Assembly (NCBI GenBank): GCA_947464275.1
Contig: CANHVU010000001.1
Span: 1 to 64,000, forward strand
Direction: 5' to 3'
Origin: Bacteroidota bacterium
GTDB lineage: Bacteria; Bacteroidota; Bacteroidia; UKL13-3
DNA: 64,000 nt
Positions 1-9,660 of the stretch are shown here, in pieces (positions within the stretch are counted from its first letter, which is position 1; each line of letters begins with the position of its first letter). The position numbers were made by a program, and so were the translations under genes. The notes under the pieces were generated by a model that worked only from the letters and a program-made list of their open reading frames with translations, ran no database searches and was not told the origin of the DNA.

Positions 1-40
1 GTAATGCGCAACATAAATTTTATAAGCTTTTAAATATTTT

Positions 41-70
41 TTTGCTATTTAATTCATAACCTTATTATTG
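41..70 (+). promoter_or_regulatory. Putative promoter of the M1 aminopeptidase gene
   Basis: TTTG at 41-44 is followed after 18 bases by TATTATTG at 63-70. This matches the Bacteroidota consensus TTTG-N17-19-TAnnTTTG with one mismatch in the -7 box. The ATG lies only five bases beyond the box, so the transcript would be leaderless or nearly so. The region is AT-rich, so chance matches are possible. Confidence 0.4.
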
Positions 71-75
71 TACCA

Positions 76-2661
76 ATGAATAAAGTTAATGTATTAATAG
101 TAAGCGCAATAACGTTTATTGCGGCATGCAAGGTAAATAAAAATAGCGATACTCAAAACAAAGATGCTAGTTTGTTGGCAAAACCAATCAATATCATAGC
201 TCATAAAAATGCAGCTAATTATCAGCCAACTAGAACCAAAGAGGTTGATTTATTGCACACCCATTTACAAATAAAATTTAATTACGATTTACAACATGCT
301 TATGGCAAAGTAAATTTATTATTTAAACCTTATTTTTATGCTACCAATAAAGTGGTAATTGATGCCAAAGGTATGGAGTTGCATCGCGTGGCTGTAATTA
401 AAGGAAAAGATACTACCAATCTTTCATTTACTTACGATTCGCTTCAAATTACAGCTAATTTAGATAGAACTTATAGCCGAAACGAAACCTTTAATATTTT
501 TATTGATTATACCTCAAAACCAAATGAGTTAAATTTTGAAGGCAGCGCAGCCATTAGAGAAGCCAAAGGTTTGTATTTTATCAATCCTAAAAAAGAAGAT
601 GCAGAAAAACCTCGTCAAATATGGACGCAAGGCGAAACTGAAAGTAATAGCTGCTGGATGCCAACTATTGATGCTCCTAACGAAAAACATACACAAGAAT
701 TATTTATTACTGCCCAAGCTAATGAGGTAACTTTAAGCAATGGAAAATTGGTTTCCATTACCAAAAATGCAGACGGAACACATACCGATTATTGGCAACA
801 AAATTTGCCTCATGCGCCTTATTTAACTATGATGGCTATTGGTGAATTTAATATAACCAAGCGCAAATGGCGCGATTCTGTAGAGGTAAGTTATTATTTA
901 GAAAAAGATTACCATCAATATGCCGATTTAATTTTTGGCCCAACGTCCGAAATGTTGGAATGTTTTAGCCAACGTTTGGGAGTTGATTATCCATGGCATA
1001 AATTTAGCCAAATTATAGTGCGCGATTATGTGAGTGGAGCTATGGAAAATACTACAGCTGTAATTCATGGCGAATTTGTGCAACACGATAGGAGAGAGCA
1101 TTTTGACAACGACCAAGAAGATATTATTGCTCACGAAATGTTTCACCATTGGTTTGGCGATTTAACCACAGCAGAAAGTTGGAGTAATTTACCATTAAAC
1201 GAAAGTTTTGCTACTTATGGCGAATATATTTGGAACGAATGGAAACATGGTGCCATAGAAGCTGATGCTGTTTTTGATAGAAATTTACAAGGCTACATAC
1301 GCAGTAAAGGCAATGCCAATAAAATTCCAATTAGATACCATTACCATAACAAAGAAGATATGTTTGATGGCGTTAGTTACAGTAAAGGCGGACGTATTTT
1401 ACATATGTTGCGCAAGGAAGTTGGCGATGATGCTTTCTTTAAATCGTTGCAATTGTATTTAACCAAAAACAAATTTAAAAGTGCCGAAATTCACGATTTG
1501 CGTTTGGCTTTTGAAGAAACTACGGGCCGCGATTTAAACTGGTTTTTTAACCAATGGTTTTTAAAAGCAGGCCATCCCGAGTTAAGTTTAAACACGGTTT
1601 ATAATGGCAATACAGCCAATTTAACAGTAACCCAAAAACAAGATTCAACAGAATTTGGGTTGTATCAATTGCCAGTTTATGCCAATGTGTTTGATAAAAA
1701 TGGAGTGAAAACTTGGCCAGTAAAAATTACCAAAGCTACCGAAACATTTTCTTTTAAAGGCGATTCAATTTACTTGATTAATTTTGATACAGCCAAAGCC
1801 TTAGTAGCCAAAATAGATTTAGTGCAAAGCAATGCTATTTGGTATGCTCAATTAACCCAAGAAAACCATTGGAAAGCCAAACAACAAGCCATGCAAGGAT
1901 TGGTTTATAACTATAATTTAGATACTGTAAATTTGAGTCAAGACTTTAAAAATGCTATTTTGTATTGTTTAAATTTTAACCATTCGCGTGTGATTGAATT
2001 AGGTTACATGACTTTAAATTCACTTACAGAGCAACAACAGCAACTATTTGAACCTCAAATTTTGGCATTAACCAATTACAGTAAAACTGCTAGTGTGAGG
2101 GCAAATGCCTTGTTATTATTGTACAATTGGAACAATGTAAAATACAAACCAAATTTTGAAAAAGCGTTAACCGATAGTTCAAACCAAGTATTGGTAAGTG
2201 CCTTTTATGGTTTAAGTTATATTGATAGTGTTTACGCTTTACAAGTAGTTGAAAAATGGAAAAACTATCAAAATTACTCGGTTAGCCAAGCCATTTGTTC
2301 TGTATTGAGTAAAAACACTTTTAAAAACGAAAATGCTTATTTTGAAAAAACAATAAACCATGCGGGTTATGGCAAGCGCAATATCATGTATATTTATGCT
2401 AAATATTTAATGCGTTCAGATAACGCCATTGTAGCCGATGCGTTAAATACTTTTGAAAGATTAGGTAAAAAAATGGATGGTGAAGAGCGTAAATATTTGT
2501 TGTTTAACAGTGTTAACGAAATAAAAGAAAACCTAGTAGCTAAAAACGAATTGATAAAAAAGCAAATAGCTAAAGATGCTGCTAATACTGCCTTACAAGC
2601 ACAAAATCAGTCGTTAGAAAATTTGATAAAAAAATACGAAGAGTTGGTTAAAAGTAATTGA
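76..2661 (+). CDS. Secreted M1-family zinc aminopeptidase (lipoprotein)
   Basis: This 861-residue protein removes N-terminal amino acids from peptides, probably on the periplasmic or outer face of a membrane. The M1 substrate-binding motif GAMEN is at residues 321-325. The zinc site HEMFH is at 353-357, and the third ligand, Glu376, sits 18 residues further on, giving the complete HExxH-X18-E signature. The N-terminus is hydrophobic and ends in the lipobox IAAC (Cys18), so it is predicted to be lipid-anchored. The C-terminal 280 residues look like the helical repeat region of the family and finish in a coiled-coil-like Lys/Glu/Asn/Gln-rich tail. It stands alone, with a promoter just upstream and a terminator just downstream. 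The family call is secure; the natural substrate is unknown. Confidence 0.95.
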   Translation: MNKVNVLIVSAITFIAACKVNKNSDTQNKDASLLAKPINIIAHKNAANYQPTRTKEVDLLHTHLQIKFNYDLQHAYGKVNLLFKPYFYATNKVVIDAKGMELHRVAVIKGKDTTNLSFTYDSLQITANLDRTYSRNETFNIFIDYTSKPNELNFEGSAAIREAKGLYFINPKKEDAEKPRQIWTQGETESNSCWMPTIDAPNEKHTQELFITAQANEVTLSNGKLVSITKNADGTHTDYWQQNLPHAPYLTMMAIGEFNITKRKWRDSVEVSYYLEKDYHQYADLIFGPTSEMLECFSQRLGVDYPWHKFSQIIVRDYVSGAMENTTAVIHGEFVQHDRREHFDNDQEDIIAHEMFHHWFGDLTTAESWSNLPLNESFATYGEYIWNEWKHGAIEADAVFDRNLQGYIRSKGNANKIPIRYHYHNKEDMFDGVSYSKGGRILHMLRKEVGDDAFFKSLQLYLTKNKFKSAEIHDLRLAFEETTGRDLNWFFNQWFLKAGHPELSLNTVYNGNTANLTVTQKQDSTEFGLYQLPVYANVFDKNGVKTWPVKITKATETFSFKGDSIYLINFDTAKALVAKIDLVQSNAIWYAQLTQENHWKAKQQAMQGLVYNYNLDTVNLSQDFKNAILYCLNFNHSRVIELGYMTLNSLTEQQQQLFEPQILALTNYSKTASVRANALLLLYNWNNVKYKPNFEKALTDSSNQVLVSAFYGLSYIDSVYALQVVEKWKNYQNYSVSQAICSVLSKNTFKNENAYFEKTINHAGYGKRNIMYIYAKYLMRSDNAIVADALNTFERLGKKMDGEERKYLLFNSVNEIKENLVAKNELIKKQIAKDAANTALQAQNQSLENLIKKYEELVKSN

Positions 2662-2678
2662 TAAAAAAATAAAAAAAC

Positions 2679-2707
2679 CGCTTTAGTTTTTGGCTAAAGC
2701 GATTTTG
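2679..2707 (+). terminator. Rho-independent terminator after the M1 aminopeptidase gene
   Basis: The 8-bp stem CGCTTTAG / CTAAAGCG (2679-2686 and 2694-2701) is followed by a T-rich stretch on the plus strand and preceded by an A tract. It may also serve the convergent lipoprotein gene. Confidence 0.75.
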
Positions 2708-2758
2708 TTATGTTTAGTTCCTTTGTGCACTTCAAAGTCTTGGCATTAACCCATAATA

Positions 2759-3184
2759 TTAATAATATTCTGGATAATTCATATCAAATTTTATTTTTTC
2801 TATTTTATGTGCAAATCTTGCACTATCAAAAGAAGTAATATTCAAAGGTCCTATCACTTTATTCTCTTCGAATGTATCTAAGTTCATATTGATAATATAA
2901 TAATTGGTAATGTTTGTATCTACTTTAAAACTACCTTCAAATCCATTAGTGGGATGTTGTTTGGCAATAATAAATTTTTCGTCATACCCTACACTAAAAA
3001 CAAAAGCTGGAATTCCAATGCCAACATATTGGGATTTTGAAAGTTTTTTATCCGTTGCATAAATAGTTTGACTGTTAGGTAAATCAATCCAAACCAATCT
3101 GTAATTTCTGCAAATATCGTCTCCACCTGTATCACATGAATTAAAAAATAAAAACACTAAAAAAATAAAATAATTGCTTTTCAT
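2759..3184 (-). CDS. Hypothetical small lipoprotein
   Basis: I do not recognise this 141-residue protein. It begins MKSNYFIFLVFLFF and continues into the lipobox FNSC, so it should be exported and lipid-anchored. A GTG four codons upstream could extend it, but the ATG at 3184 puts the signal peptide in its normal place. The mature part is predicted beta-rich with no known motif. The phrase GIGIPAFVFSVGYDEKF and a Thr/Asn-rich middle are all that stands out. It converges with the aminopeptidase gene and faces the structured gap upstream. A surface or envelope role is inferred only from the signal. Confidence 0.7.
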   Translation of the reverse strand: MKSNYFIFLVFLFFNSCDTGGDDICRNYRLVWIDLPNSQTIYATDKKLSKSQYVGIGIPAFVFSVGYDEKFIIAKQHPTNGFEGSFKVDTNITNYYIINMNLDTFEENKVIGPLNITSFDSARFAHKIEKIKFDMNYPEYY

Positions 3185-3360
3185 ATAATTTATCACTTTT
3201 TTAATAAGTTATGCTTTCATTCCACTCAAGTTTCTGTTATTTCTCAGACAGTGGTCCAATTTCACCTAAGGCATTTGCTTATGGTTGATGTTATCACCAA
3301 TCCACTTTTATTCATTTCAAATTAAGTAGTTTTTACATTAAAAAACCGCTTTTCAGAACA

Positions 3361-3383
3361 TTCGCTAGCGTCCCGCTAGTGAA
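3361..3383. repeat. Short palindrome related in core to the 58-59 kb repeats
   Basis: TTCGCTAGCG and CGCTAGTGAA are separated by three bases and pair with one G-T type mismatch. The core AGCGTCCCGCT resembles AGCGTCCGCT in the 127-bp repeats further right. It looks like a REP-type palindrome. Confidence 0.5.
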
Positions 3384-3393
3384 TATATTATTA

Positions 3394-3438
3394 AGCCTCT
3401 GGCTAATTTTGTTTTTTATTACAGCCAGAGGCTGTTTT
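3394..3438 (+). terminator. Strong hairpin with trailing T run, orphan terminator-like
   Basis: AGCCTCTGGCT (3394-3404) pairs perfectly with AGCCAGAGGCT (3423-3433) across an 18-base T-rich loop, then GTTTT follows. No plus-strand gene ends just before it. It therefore either terminates a small RNA, belongs to a repeat element, or limits read-through toward the next gene. Confidence 0.5.
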
Positions 3439-3824
3439 ATATCCTCTTTAGCAAGATGCTAGTGAGTGCGAGAAACGTTTAAAAAAATTTATTTTAAATC
3501 CCCAAATCGCTATGCTAACACTAAGGATATTTGTAAATAACTTCCATCATTTTTTATTGAGTTCTTTATTTAAAAAATTACTATAGGTTAAATTACAATA
3601 AAGTAAACCTAATATTATGAACGTATGAATGAACACTACCCTTTCTAATGCTAGTTCTTTTGTACTCTATAATATAAATAAAGACAACTCTTTTTGTCTC
3701 ACAAAAAATAGCTAAATAAATATATCAAAAGAACTTTTACCCTTTACCTCTTTTTAATAATTTGTTGTTTATCACTAAAATTTTAAAGGTAATTTTTAGT
3801 ATTATTTTATAAAGAAAATTTGTA

Positions 3825-3832
3825 TAAATTTG
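3825..3832 (+). promoter_or_regulatory. Putative -7 box before the solenoid surface protein gene
   Basis: TAAATTTG matches TAnnTTTG exactly. No clear TTTG lies at the -33 distance, only a T-rich stretch. The TTG inside this box is in frame with the gene but is better read as promoter than as a start codon. Confidence 0.35.
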
Positions 3833-3853
3833 CCCACATTACATTCTAATTAT

Positions 3854-6800
3854 ATGAAAGACATGAACTTGAACAGAAATTTTATTGCTTTTTTATTACT
3901 ACCTTTTTTGTCTATCAATTTCTTGAATAGTCAAAATATATATAACTTAGAACCAATTCAAGTAGTTGGACAAATGAATGGCTACTCTACTTCATCAAAT
4001 TCAAATACTACCTATCGTAAAATTAGTACTTCAGCAGCTGGCAATCCTACCGATGGTAGGGGGCAATGGATAAAAACATACAATGTTGAAACAAGTGGTG
4101 GAGATTTCGCACCACGTAATATGATTGGAGGAAGTGGAGCTGGATTTTTATTTGTATCAGGACCAAGTACTAATAGATTTGCGAATAAGTGGGTGTTTAG
4201 TGGAGTTGCTCAAGGGTCTGTAAATGCTGTAAATGTTTGTAATGCCTATAATTCAGGAAACGATATGGGTTTAAATATGAATACTGTAGGTAAATATACA
4301 TTTGTATTTAATGATGCAGGTTATTCATCAACCAATGCAAAATATTATGTAGCATATACATCATCAACTCCAATAACTGTTAGCAGAACAAGCGAGTTTT
4401 TAAACATTGATAGAAGTGCTAATATTTCAATTACTACCAATACAACACCCTCATTTGGCGAAAATATTTTTATTCGTTATACCACTGCTGCTGATTTCTC
4501 ATCAGCTAATACAAGTTCAGTTGTTCAAGCCACTGGATTAAATACTTCTTGGTCGGCAAATATTCCTGCTCAAGCAATAGGAAGCACTGTTAGGTATTAT
4601 ATATTCACCTCCACCATTAGTTTAGCTTCATTAAACAGCATGTCAGAAATTGACAAATCGTTAGCAACATTAAATTATGATGATAATAGTGGAAGCAATT
4701 ATGCTTATAATTTAACATCAAATTTCACTTCTGTAACCTCTGGTAATTTTACTGATTTGGCTACTTGGGGTGTAAGTCAAATATTTAGTGGTGCTTCATA
4801 TACAATTGCCAATTCAAACACTGTTAACTTAAATCAAGATTTTACTGTTCAGAATTTAACGCTAAACTCTGGAGGGAATTTTAACAACAACTCATTTACT
4901 TTAAATATTGCAACAAATGGCAGTATTATAAACAATGGAGATTCAAGCACTTCATTTAATGCAAATTCAGGTAAAATCAATTTCATTGGAGCAGGATCAA
5001 TTAGTGGTAGTAAATCAACCATTTTAAATAGGTTAACCATTAATTCTGGAACAGTTACATTAACAACTGTACCTTTTATTAATGATACCTTTCAAATCAA
5101 TGGAGGAAATGTTTCAGCTGCACCTATTTATTCAATTAACTCAACCCTTTTATATAACACAACTTATAGTAGATTTAACGAATGGAACCATGTTGGTGTA
5201 GGAACAATTGGAACAAGTGCTGGGTACCCTAATAATGTTACCATAGCTGCAGGCACTTTTAATTTGGCCAACTCAAGCACAGCTGCTAGAGCAATGTATG
5301 GTTCATTAAATATTAATTCAGGAGCAACATTAAATGTTAACTCGGCTAATATGCTTTTAACTGTTGGAGGAAATATTGCTAATAATGGAACCTTTAATAG
5401 TGCTTCAACTGGAACGATAGCGCTGGCAAATAATTCAACCATAACTGGGAATACATTAATATTAAATAATTTAACCATAAATGGAATAACATCATTAGGC
5501 CAAACAATAATAAATGGACAATTAACCTTAAACAATGGTTCAAGCATTAATTCGGGAACTCCAAATTATGGTTCATCTGCTACATTAATTTATAATTATA
5601 ATACAAATATTGGATTAGAATGGCCATCAACAAACGGCCCTTTTAATGTGACCTTAGGTGCTTCAATTGGATTGTTAGAACTTAATGAGAATAAAACGAT
5701 AAATGGCACCTTAACCATAAACAATGGTTCAACTTTGGATGTAGGTGCATCAAATTATTCAATAACATTTGGCAACAATTCAAATTTTATTAATAATGGC
5801 ACTTTCAATTCAAACTTTGGCACAATAAATTTTAATGGTTTATCAACTATTACGGGCAATATTAGCTTTTATAAAGTAAATATTTTAGGTGGTGTTAATT
5901 TTGGTACTCTATCAACTGTAAATGATAGTTTAAACATTAAACCCGGTGGCTATATTATAAATAATCCACCAACATATGGAAGTTCATCCACACTAAATTA
6001 CTCATCAGGTGCCACTTATATTGCAGGTACGGAATGGACAATTGGAACGGAATCAGGAAGAGGAGTACCTAGCAATATTTTCATAAGCAACAATACCAAT
6101 CTTTCCTTTGGAACTACAGCTGCTTACAGACAATTATTAGGAAATATAATTATTGAAAATGGTTCAACTGTTACATTATCGAGTAATATTGGCGGTGATA
6201 TTAAAATTAAGGGTAGCTGGCAAAACAATAACATTGCTAAAGGGACTGGTTTTGTGCATAATAATAGGGCTTTAATTTGTAATGGTTCAGGGAATCAATA
6301 TTTAAATAATTTATCAGGAAGATTAACTATAGGTTATTTGCTTTTAAACAAAACAAATGGATCATTAATTTTAAATGATAGCTTATTTTTAAATGGAACC
6401 GCAACCGGAACTGCACAGGTACTTCAGTTGTTAAACAATGGAAACTTAGATTTAAATGGAAATGTTTTAACAATAAATGGTGGGCAAGTTCGCTCTATAT
6501 TATGCAATAACACTTCAAACTTAATTACAGGATCTGAAAATAGTCAAATAAACTTTGAATCAGGAACAGGAATTGCCCTAATTGAAGGAATAGGAAATTT
6601 AACAATAGATAGTAATATCTACTTAAGTATTAACAAAGGAGTAAATTTTGGTCTAAATAAAACCACCATAAAAGGAACACTTGAGATAAATGACGGTTCA
6701 TTTTGCAGTGTTAATTCACCACTTTATACTTCTTCATCTACACTAGTTTATAAAACAGGAAGCTACACACAAAGCAATGAATGGACACCAACAAATTATC

Positions 6801-7984
6801 CTTCAAATATTAAAATTAATTTACTCAATTCATCAAATTCTATTACTTTATCAAGTAGTAGATCCATTTCAGGAACTTTATCATTAATAAATGGAAACAT
6901 TAATACCAATAACGATACTTTAAAACTACTATCAAATTCTTCAATAATTAGAACCAACGGACACATAATTGGTAATTTATCGAAGTACTTTCCAATAGGA
7001 AGTAATACTTCAAAAACTTATGAAGTTGGTACAAGCCTAGGATATACGCCAATAGCAATAAATTTTCCAAATATTACAACTGATGGATTTATTACTTTAT
7101 GTTCTAAGGATAGTGATAATGTGAATATAAGTTCGTCTGGTTTAAAACCTAACAAAAGCGTTAATAGAAATTGGTTAATTAACAGTACAACGGTTGCGCC
7201 TATATCTTATAATATAGAACTAAACTACTTAAATTCAGACAATGATACGCTGGTAAATTATTCAAATTATAAACTTAATACATTTAACTTGGGTGCGTGG
7301 GGCGGCAAAATAAATGCTACAGGAACACCAAATGCTACAACTGCTAGTTATAGCGGTTTAAGTAGTTTTGGCTCAATTCAAATTGCAGAAGATAGTGCTA
7401 CTTCAATGGGAGCAACACTTAATTTAACGGCTTATTTACAAGGCTTATATACAGGTGCTGGCACCATGACTTCAGCTCCATTTAATTATGATGGCGTTAG
7501 CCCTAACTCAATTGCGGATACTATCACAGTTGAATTACATGAAGCAGCCTCGCCTTACAATACTGTATTTTCAGTAACAGGTTTATTAAGTACCACAGGA
7601 AATGCAAATTTACTTTTTCCTTCAGGAGCCATTGGAAACTACTATTATATTGCAGTTAAACACAGAAACTCAATAGAAACTTGGAGCTCAGATACTGTTC
7701 AAATGACAACTGCTACCAATTATGATTTTAGTTCAGGAGCTGGTCAGGCTTTTGGTAATAACATTATTGATGATGGTACGGGTATATTTTTATTATATAG
7801 TGGCGATATTAATCAGGATGGCTCTGTTGATTTTGCAGATTATCCCGATTTAGATTTGGGAAGCAGCAATGGAGATATTGGATATCTTGCAACTGATTTA
7901 AACGGGGACTCTTCAGTCGATTTTGCTGATTATCCACTAATAGACCCTAGTAGTAGTTTAGGAATTATTTTGTTTAGACCTTAA
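3854..7984 (+). CDS. Large secreted surface protein: solenoid-like repeats plus dockerin-like tail
   Basis: This 1376-residue protein starts at the ATG at 3854 (another at 3863), directly ahead of a signal peptide ending near LNSQ. An in-frame TTG at 3830 is rejected because it lies in the promoter box. Residues from about 300 to 1080 are Asn/Ser/Thr/Gly-rich, with recurring phrases such as LTINNGSTL and NNGTFNS that look like a parallel beta-solenoid. A longer unit, roughly YGSSSTLxY...EW...PxNxxI, occurs four times (near 5122, 5563, 5965 and 6717). The last 180 residues form a module common in Bacteroidota surface proteins ([26 protein letters not shown]). It ends in two EF-hand-like loops, [12 protein letters not shown] and [12 protein letters not shown], as in dockerins. 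There is no T9SS sorting domain at the very end. Likely role: calcium-stabilised surface adhesion or matrix; the ligand is unknown. Its stop overlaps the convergent ade stop. Confidence 0.8.
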   Translation: MKDMNLNRNFIAFLLLPFLSINFLNSQNIYNLEPIQVVGQMNGYSTSSNSNTTYRKISTSAAGNPTDGRGQWIKTYNVETSGGDFAPRNMIGGSGAGFLFVSGPSTNRFANKWVFSGVAQGSVNAVNVCNAYNSGNDMGLNMNTVGKYTFVFNDAGYSSTNAKYYVAYTSSTPITVSRTSEFLNIDRSANISITTNTTPSFGENIFIRYTTAADFSSANTSSVVQATGLNTSWSANIPAQAIGSTVRYYIFTSTISLASLNSMSEIDKSLATLNYDDNSGSNYAYNLTSNFTSVTSGNFTDLATWGVSQIFSGASYTIANSNTVNLNQDFTVQNLTLNSGGNFNNNSFTLNIATNGSIINNGDSSTSFNANSGKINFIGAGSISGSKSTILNRLTINSGTVTLTTVPFINDTFQINGGNVSAAPIYSINSTLLYNTTYSRFNEWNHVGVGTIGTSAGYPNNVTIAAGTFNLANSSTAARAMYGSLNINSGATLNVNSANMLLTVGGNIANNGTFNSASTGTIALANNSTITGNTLILNNLTINGITSLGQTIINGQLTLNNGSSINSGTPNYGSSATLIYNYNTNIGLEWPSTNGPFNVTLGASIGLLELNENKTINGTLTINNGSTLDVGASNYSITFGNNSNFINNGTFNSNFGTINFNGLSTITGNISFYKVNILGGVNFGTLSTVNDSLNIKPGGYIINNPPTYGSSSTLNYSSGATYIAGTEWTIGTESGRGVPSNIFISNNTNLSFGTTAAYRQLLGNIIIENGSTVTLSSNIGGDIKIKGSWQNNNIAKGTGFVHNNRALICNGSGNQYLNNLSGRLTIGYLLLNKTNGSLILNDSLFLNGTATGTAQVLQLLNNGNLDLNGNVLTINGGQVRSILCNNTSNLITGSENSQINFESGTGIALIEGIGNLTIDSNIYLSINKGVNFGLNKTTIKGTLEINDGSFCSVNSPLYTSSSTLVYKTGSYTQSNEWTPTNYPSNIKINLLNSSNSITLSSSRSISGTLSLINGNINTNNDTLKLLSNSSIIRTNGHIIGNLSKYFPIGSNTSKTYEVGTSLGYTPIAINFPNITTDGFITLCSKDSDNVNISSSGLKPNKSVNRNWLINSTTVAPISYNIELNYLNSDNDTLVNYSNYKLNTFNLGAWGGKINATGTPNATTASYSGLSSFGSIQIAEDSATSMGATLNLTAYLQGLYTGAGTMTSAPFNYDGVSPNSIADTITVELHEAASPYNTVFSVTGLLSTTGNANLLFPSGAIGNYYYIAVKHRNSIETWSSDTVQMTTATNYDFSSGAGQAFGNNIIDDGTGIFLLYSGDINQDGSVDFADYPDLDLGSSNGDIGYLATDLNGDSSVDFADYPLIDPSSSLGIILFRP

Positions 7985-9573
7985 TCACAAAACGAAAAGG
8001 TATCTCCATTAAATAATCCTTTATCGCTTAATTTTAAATGAGGAATTACCAATAATGCCATAAATGATAAACTCATAAATGGAGCTCGTAAAGTTGAACC
8101 TAATACTTGTTTACTAAAATTATCCAATTGAGTATAATCTTCGGCTACTTTCCAAGCATCTTCGTTGCTCATTAAACCTGCAATTGGAAGAGGCAAAATT
8201 AATTGGTCAGCACTATTCACAGCACTTAAGCCACCTTTATTGGCTATTATTAAATTTATAGCATTACAAATTTCTTCATCGTTAACACCTACAGCTATAA
8301 TATTATGGCTATCGTGCGCCACAGACGAAGCAATAGCACCATTTTTCAAACCAAAATTTTTAATAAATGAAATAGCAATAGGTGCAGCTTGATACCTATT
8401 AACCACCACTATTTTTAGAATATCATTTTGCGGTAATACTTCATGTTTAGGAAACGAAAGTTTATTGGTAATTAATTGACCATCTAAACATTCAATAACC
8501 AATTCATTTTCCTTTATTTCATAAAAAAAATCTGATACCTTTTTAGATTCTATATTGAACTGATTAATGGGTTCAATTGGAACTTTTGCCATAAGAGTTT
8601 TACCATTATCAGCAACTAATTTTCCTTTTATAAAAGTGCGTTCCGCAATAAAATCTGTTAAATTATTTACAATAATAAAATCAGCCGAATCGCCAATATT
8701 TAATGTGCCTACGGGCAATTTGTAATGCCATATAGGATTTAAACAAGCTACTTGTAACACATCAAACAAATTATATCCTAGAGCAATTGCCCGAGCAACT
8801 AATTGATTCATGTGACCTAATAACAAACTATCAGGATGTTTATCATCGCTACAAAACATCAATTGCGAAGCATGTTTTTCCATTAATGGAATCAAAGTAT
8901 CAAAATTGCGTGCTGCACTTCCTTCACGAATAATTACCTTCATTCCAAAACCAATTTTATCTAAGGCTTCTTCTAAAGTAAAACATTCATGGTCGGTACT
9001 CATACCTTCGTTTATGTATTGTTTTGCTTGCGCTCCGCGCAATCCTGGGGCATGTCCATCAATAGGTTTATGGTGTTTTTTAGCACTTGCTATTTTAGCC
9101 ATTACCTCTTCATCTTTGAATAAAACACCTGGGAAATTCATCATTTCAGCCAAATACAATATTTCTGGTCTAGCTAAAAGTGTATCAATATCTTGGGCAT
9201 TAATTACCGCACCTGCTGTTTCAAAAATAGTGGCAGGAACACAACTTGGCGCTCCAAAAAAGAAACGAAAAGGCACTTGTTTACCATTTTCAATCATAAA
9301 ATCAATGCCTTGTAAACCTAGCACATTAGCTATTTCGTGAGGATCGCTAACTGTAGCAACTGTCCCATGAATAACAGCCATTCTTGCAAATTCACTTGGT
9401 GCTAATAAGCTACTTTCTATATGCACATGCGCATCAATAAAACCAGGAAGTGCATAGTTTTGGCAAACTTCATTTATTTTTTCAATAGCAGCTATTTCTC
9501 CATTTTCAACAGTAATTTCGGCTGCATAAATTTGTTTGTTTATTATATCTACGTAGTTCGATTTTATTTTCAT
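7981..9573 (-). CDS. ade: Adenine deaminase
   Basis: This cytosolic 530-residue enzyme converts adenine to hypoxanthine and ammonia in purine salvage. It is an amidohydrolase-fold metalloenzyme. Residues after the N-terminal sheet carry DAHVHIESS, then [17 protein letters not shown] and FCSDDKHPD, the metal-binding and substrate motifs of the Ade family. The C-terminal half contains [11 protein letters not shown], also diagnostic. The ATG at 9573 is chosen because the 27 codons upstream (from 9654) read as Arg/Asn-rich non-homologous sequence through a palindromic intergenic region. Its length fits bacterial Ade proteins. It lies 87 bases downstream of hutI on the same strand, so the two may be co-transcribed. 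Its stop codon overlaps that of the convergent surface-protein gene. Confidence 0.93.
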   Translation of the reverse strand: MKIKSNYVDIINKQIYAAEITVENGEIAAIEKINEVCQNYALPGFIDAHVHIESSLLAPSEFARMAVIHGTVATVSDPHEIANVLGLQGIDFMIENGKQVPFRFFFGAPSCVPATIFETAGAVINAQDIDTLLARPEILYLAEMMNFPGVLFKDEEVMAKIASAKKHHKPIDGHAPGLRGAQAKQYINEGMSTDHECFTLEEALDKIGFGMKVIIREGSAARNFDTLIPLMEKHASQLMFCSDDKHPDSLLLGHMNQLVARAIALGYNLFDVLQVACLNPIWHYKLPVGTLNIGDSADFIIVNNLTDFIAERTFIKGKLVADNGKTLMAKVPIEPINQFNIESKKVSDFFYEIKENELVIECLDGQLITNKLSFPKHEVLPQNDILKIVVVNRYQAAPIAISFIKNFGLKNGAIASSVAHDSHNIIAVGVNDEEICNAINLIIANKGGLSAVNSADQLILPLPIAGLMSNEDAWKVAEDYTQLDNFSKQVLGSTLRAPFMSLSFMALLVIPHLKLSDKGLFNGDTFSFCD

Positions 9574-9604
9574 AGTTTTATTAAAGATTGAAGGATTAAA
9601 AATT

Positions 9605-9660
9605 AGAAGATTATTTTGACTTCGCTCACGCCTTGCGTGATTGTCACTCCGCACTTCGCA
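9605..9660. repeat. Palindrome-rich hutI-ade spacer
   Basis: TCACGC / GCGTGA (9626-9640, loop CTT) is a perfect 6-bp hairpin flanked by related GCACTTCGCA and TTCGCTCACG words. It resembles a REP-type element inserted between two co-directional genes. On the minus strand no T run follows, so it is not a classic terminator. Confidence 0.45.

Larger units (their letters stand above)
3185..3853. other. Long intergenic stretch with several hairpins
   Basis: No convincing gene is present. It holds a near-perfect short palindrome at 3361-3383, a strong 11-bp hairpin at 3394-3433, and a segment at 3454-3475 whose GCTAGTG and GTGCGAG words resemble the ends of the repeat found at 58 and 59 kb. The promoter for the next gene lies at its right end. 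The rest is featureless AT-rich DNA. Confidence 0.6.

Noticed and set aside
3185-3853. tRNA or other structured RNA gene
   Set aside because: The hairpins do not form a cloverleaf and no CCA-end or anticodon arm could be placed. No tRNA was seen anywhere in the window.
5164-5547. 127-codon minus-strand frame inside the solenoid protein
   Set aside because: The repetitive Asn/Thr-rich coding strand naturally leaves long open antisense frames. No signal or motif is present.
8906-9340. 144-codon plus-strand open frame opposite ade
   Set aside because: It is antisense to conserved catalytic motifs of adenine deaminase, with no independent evidence.
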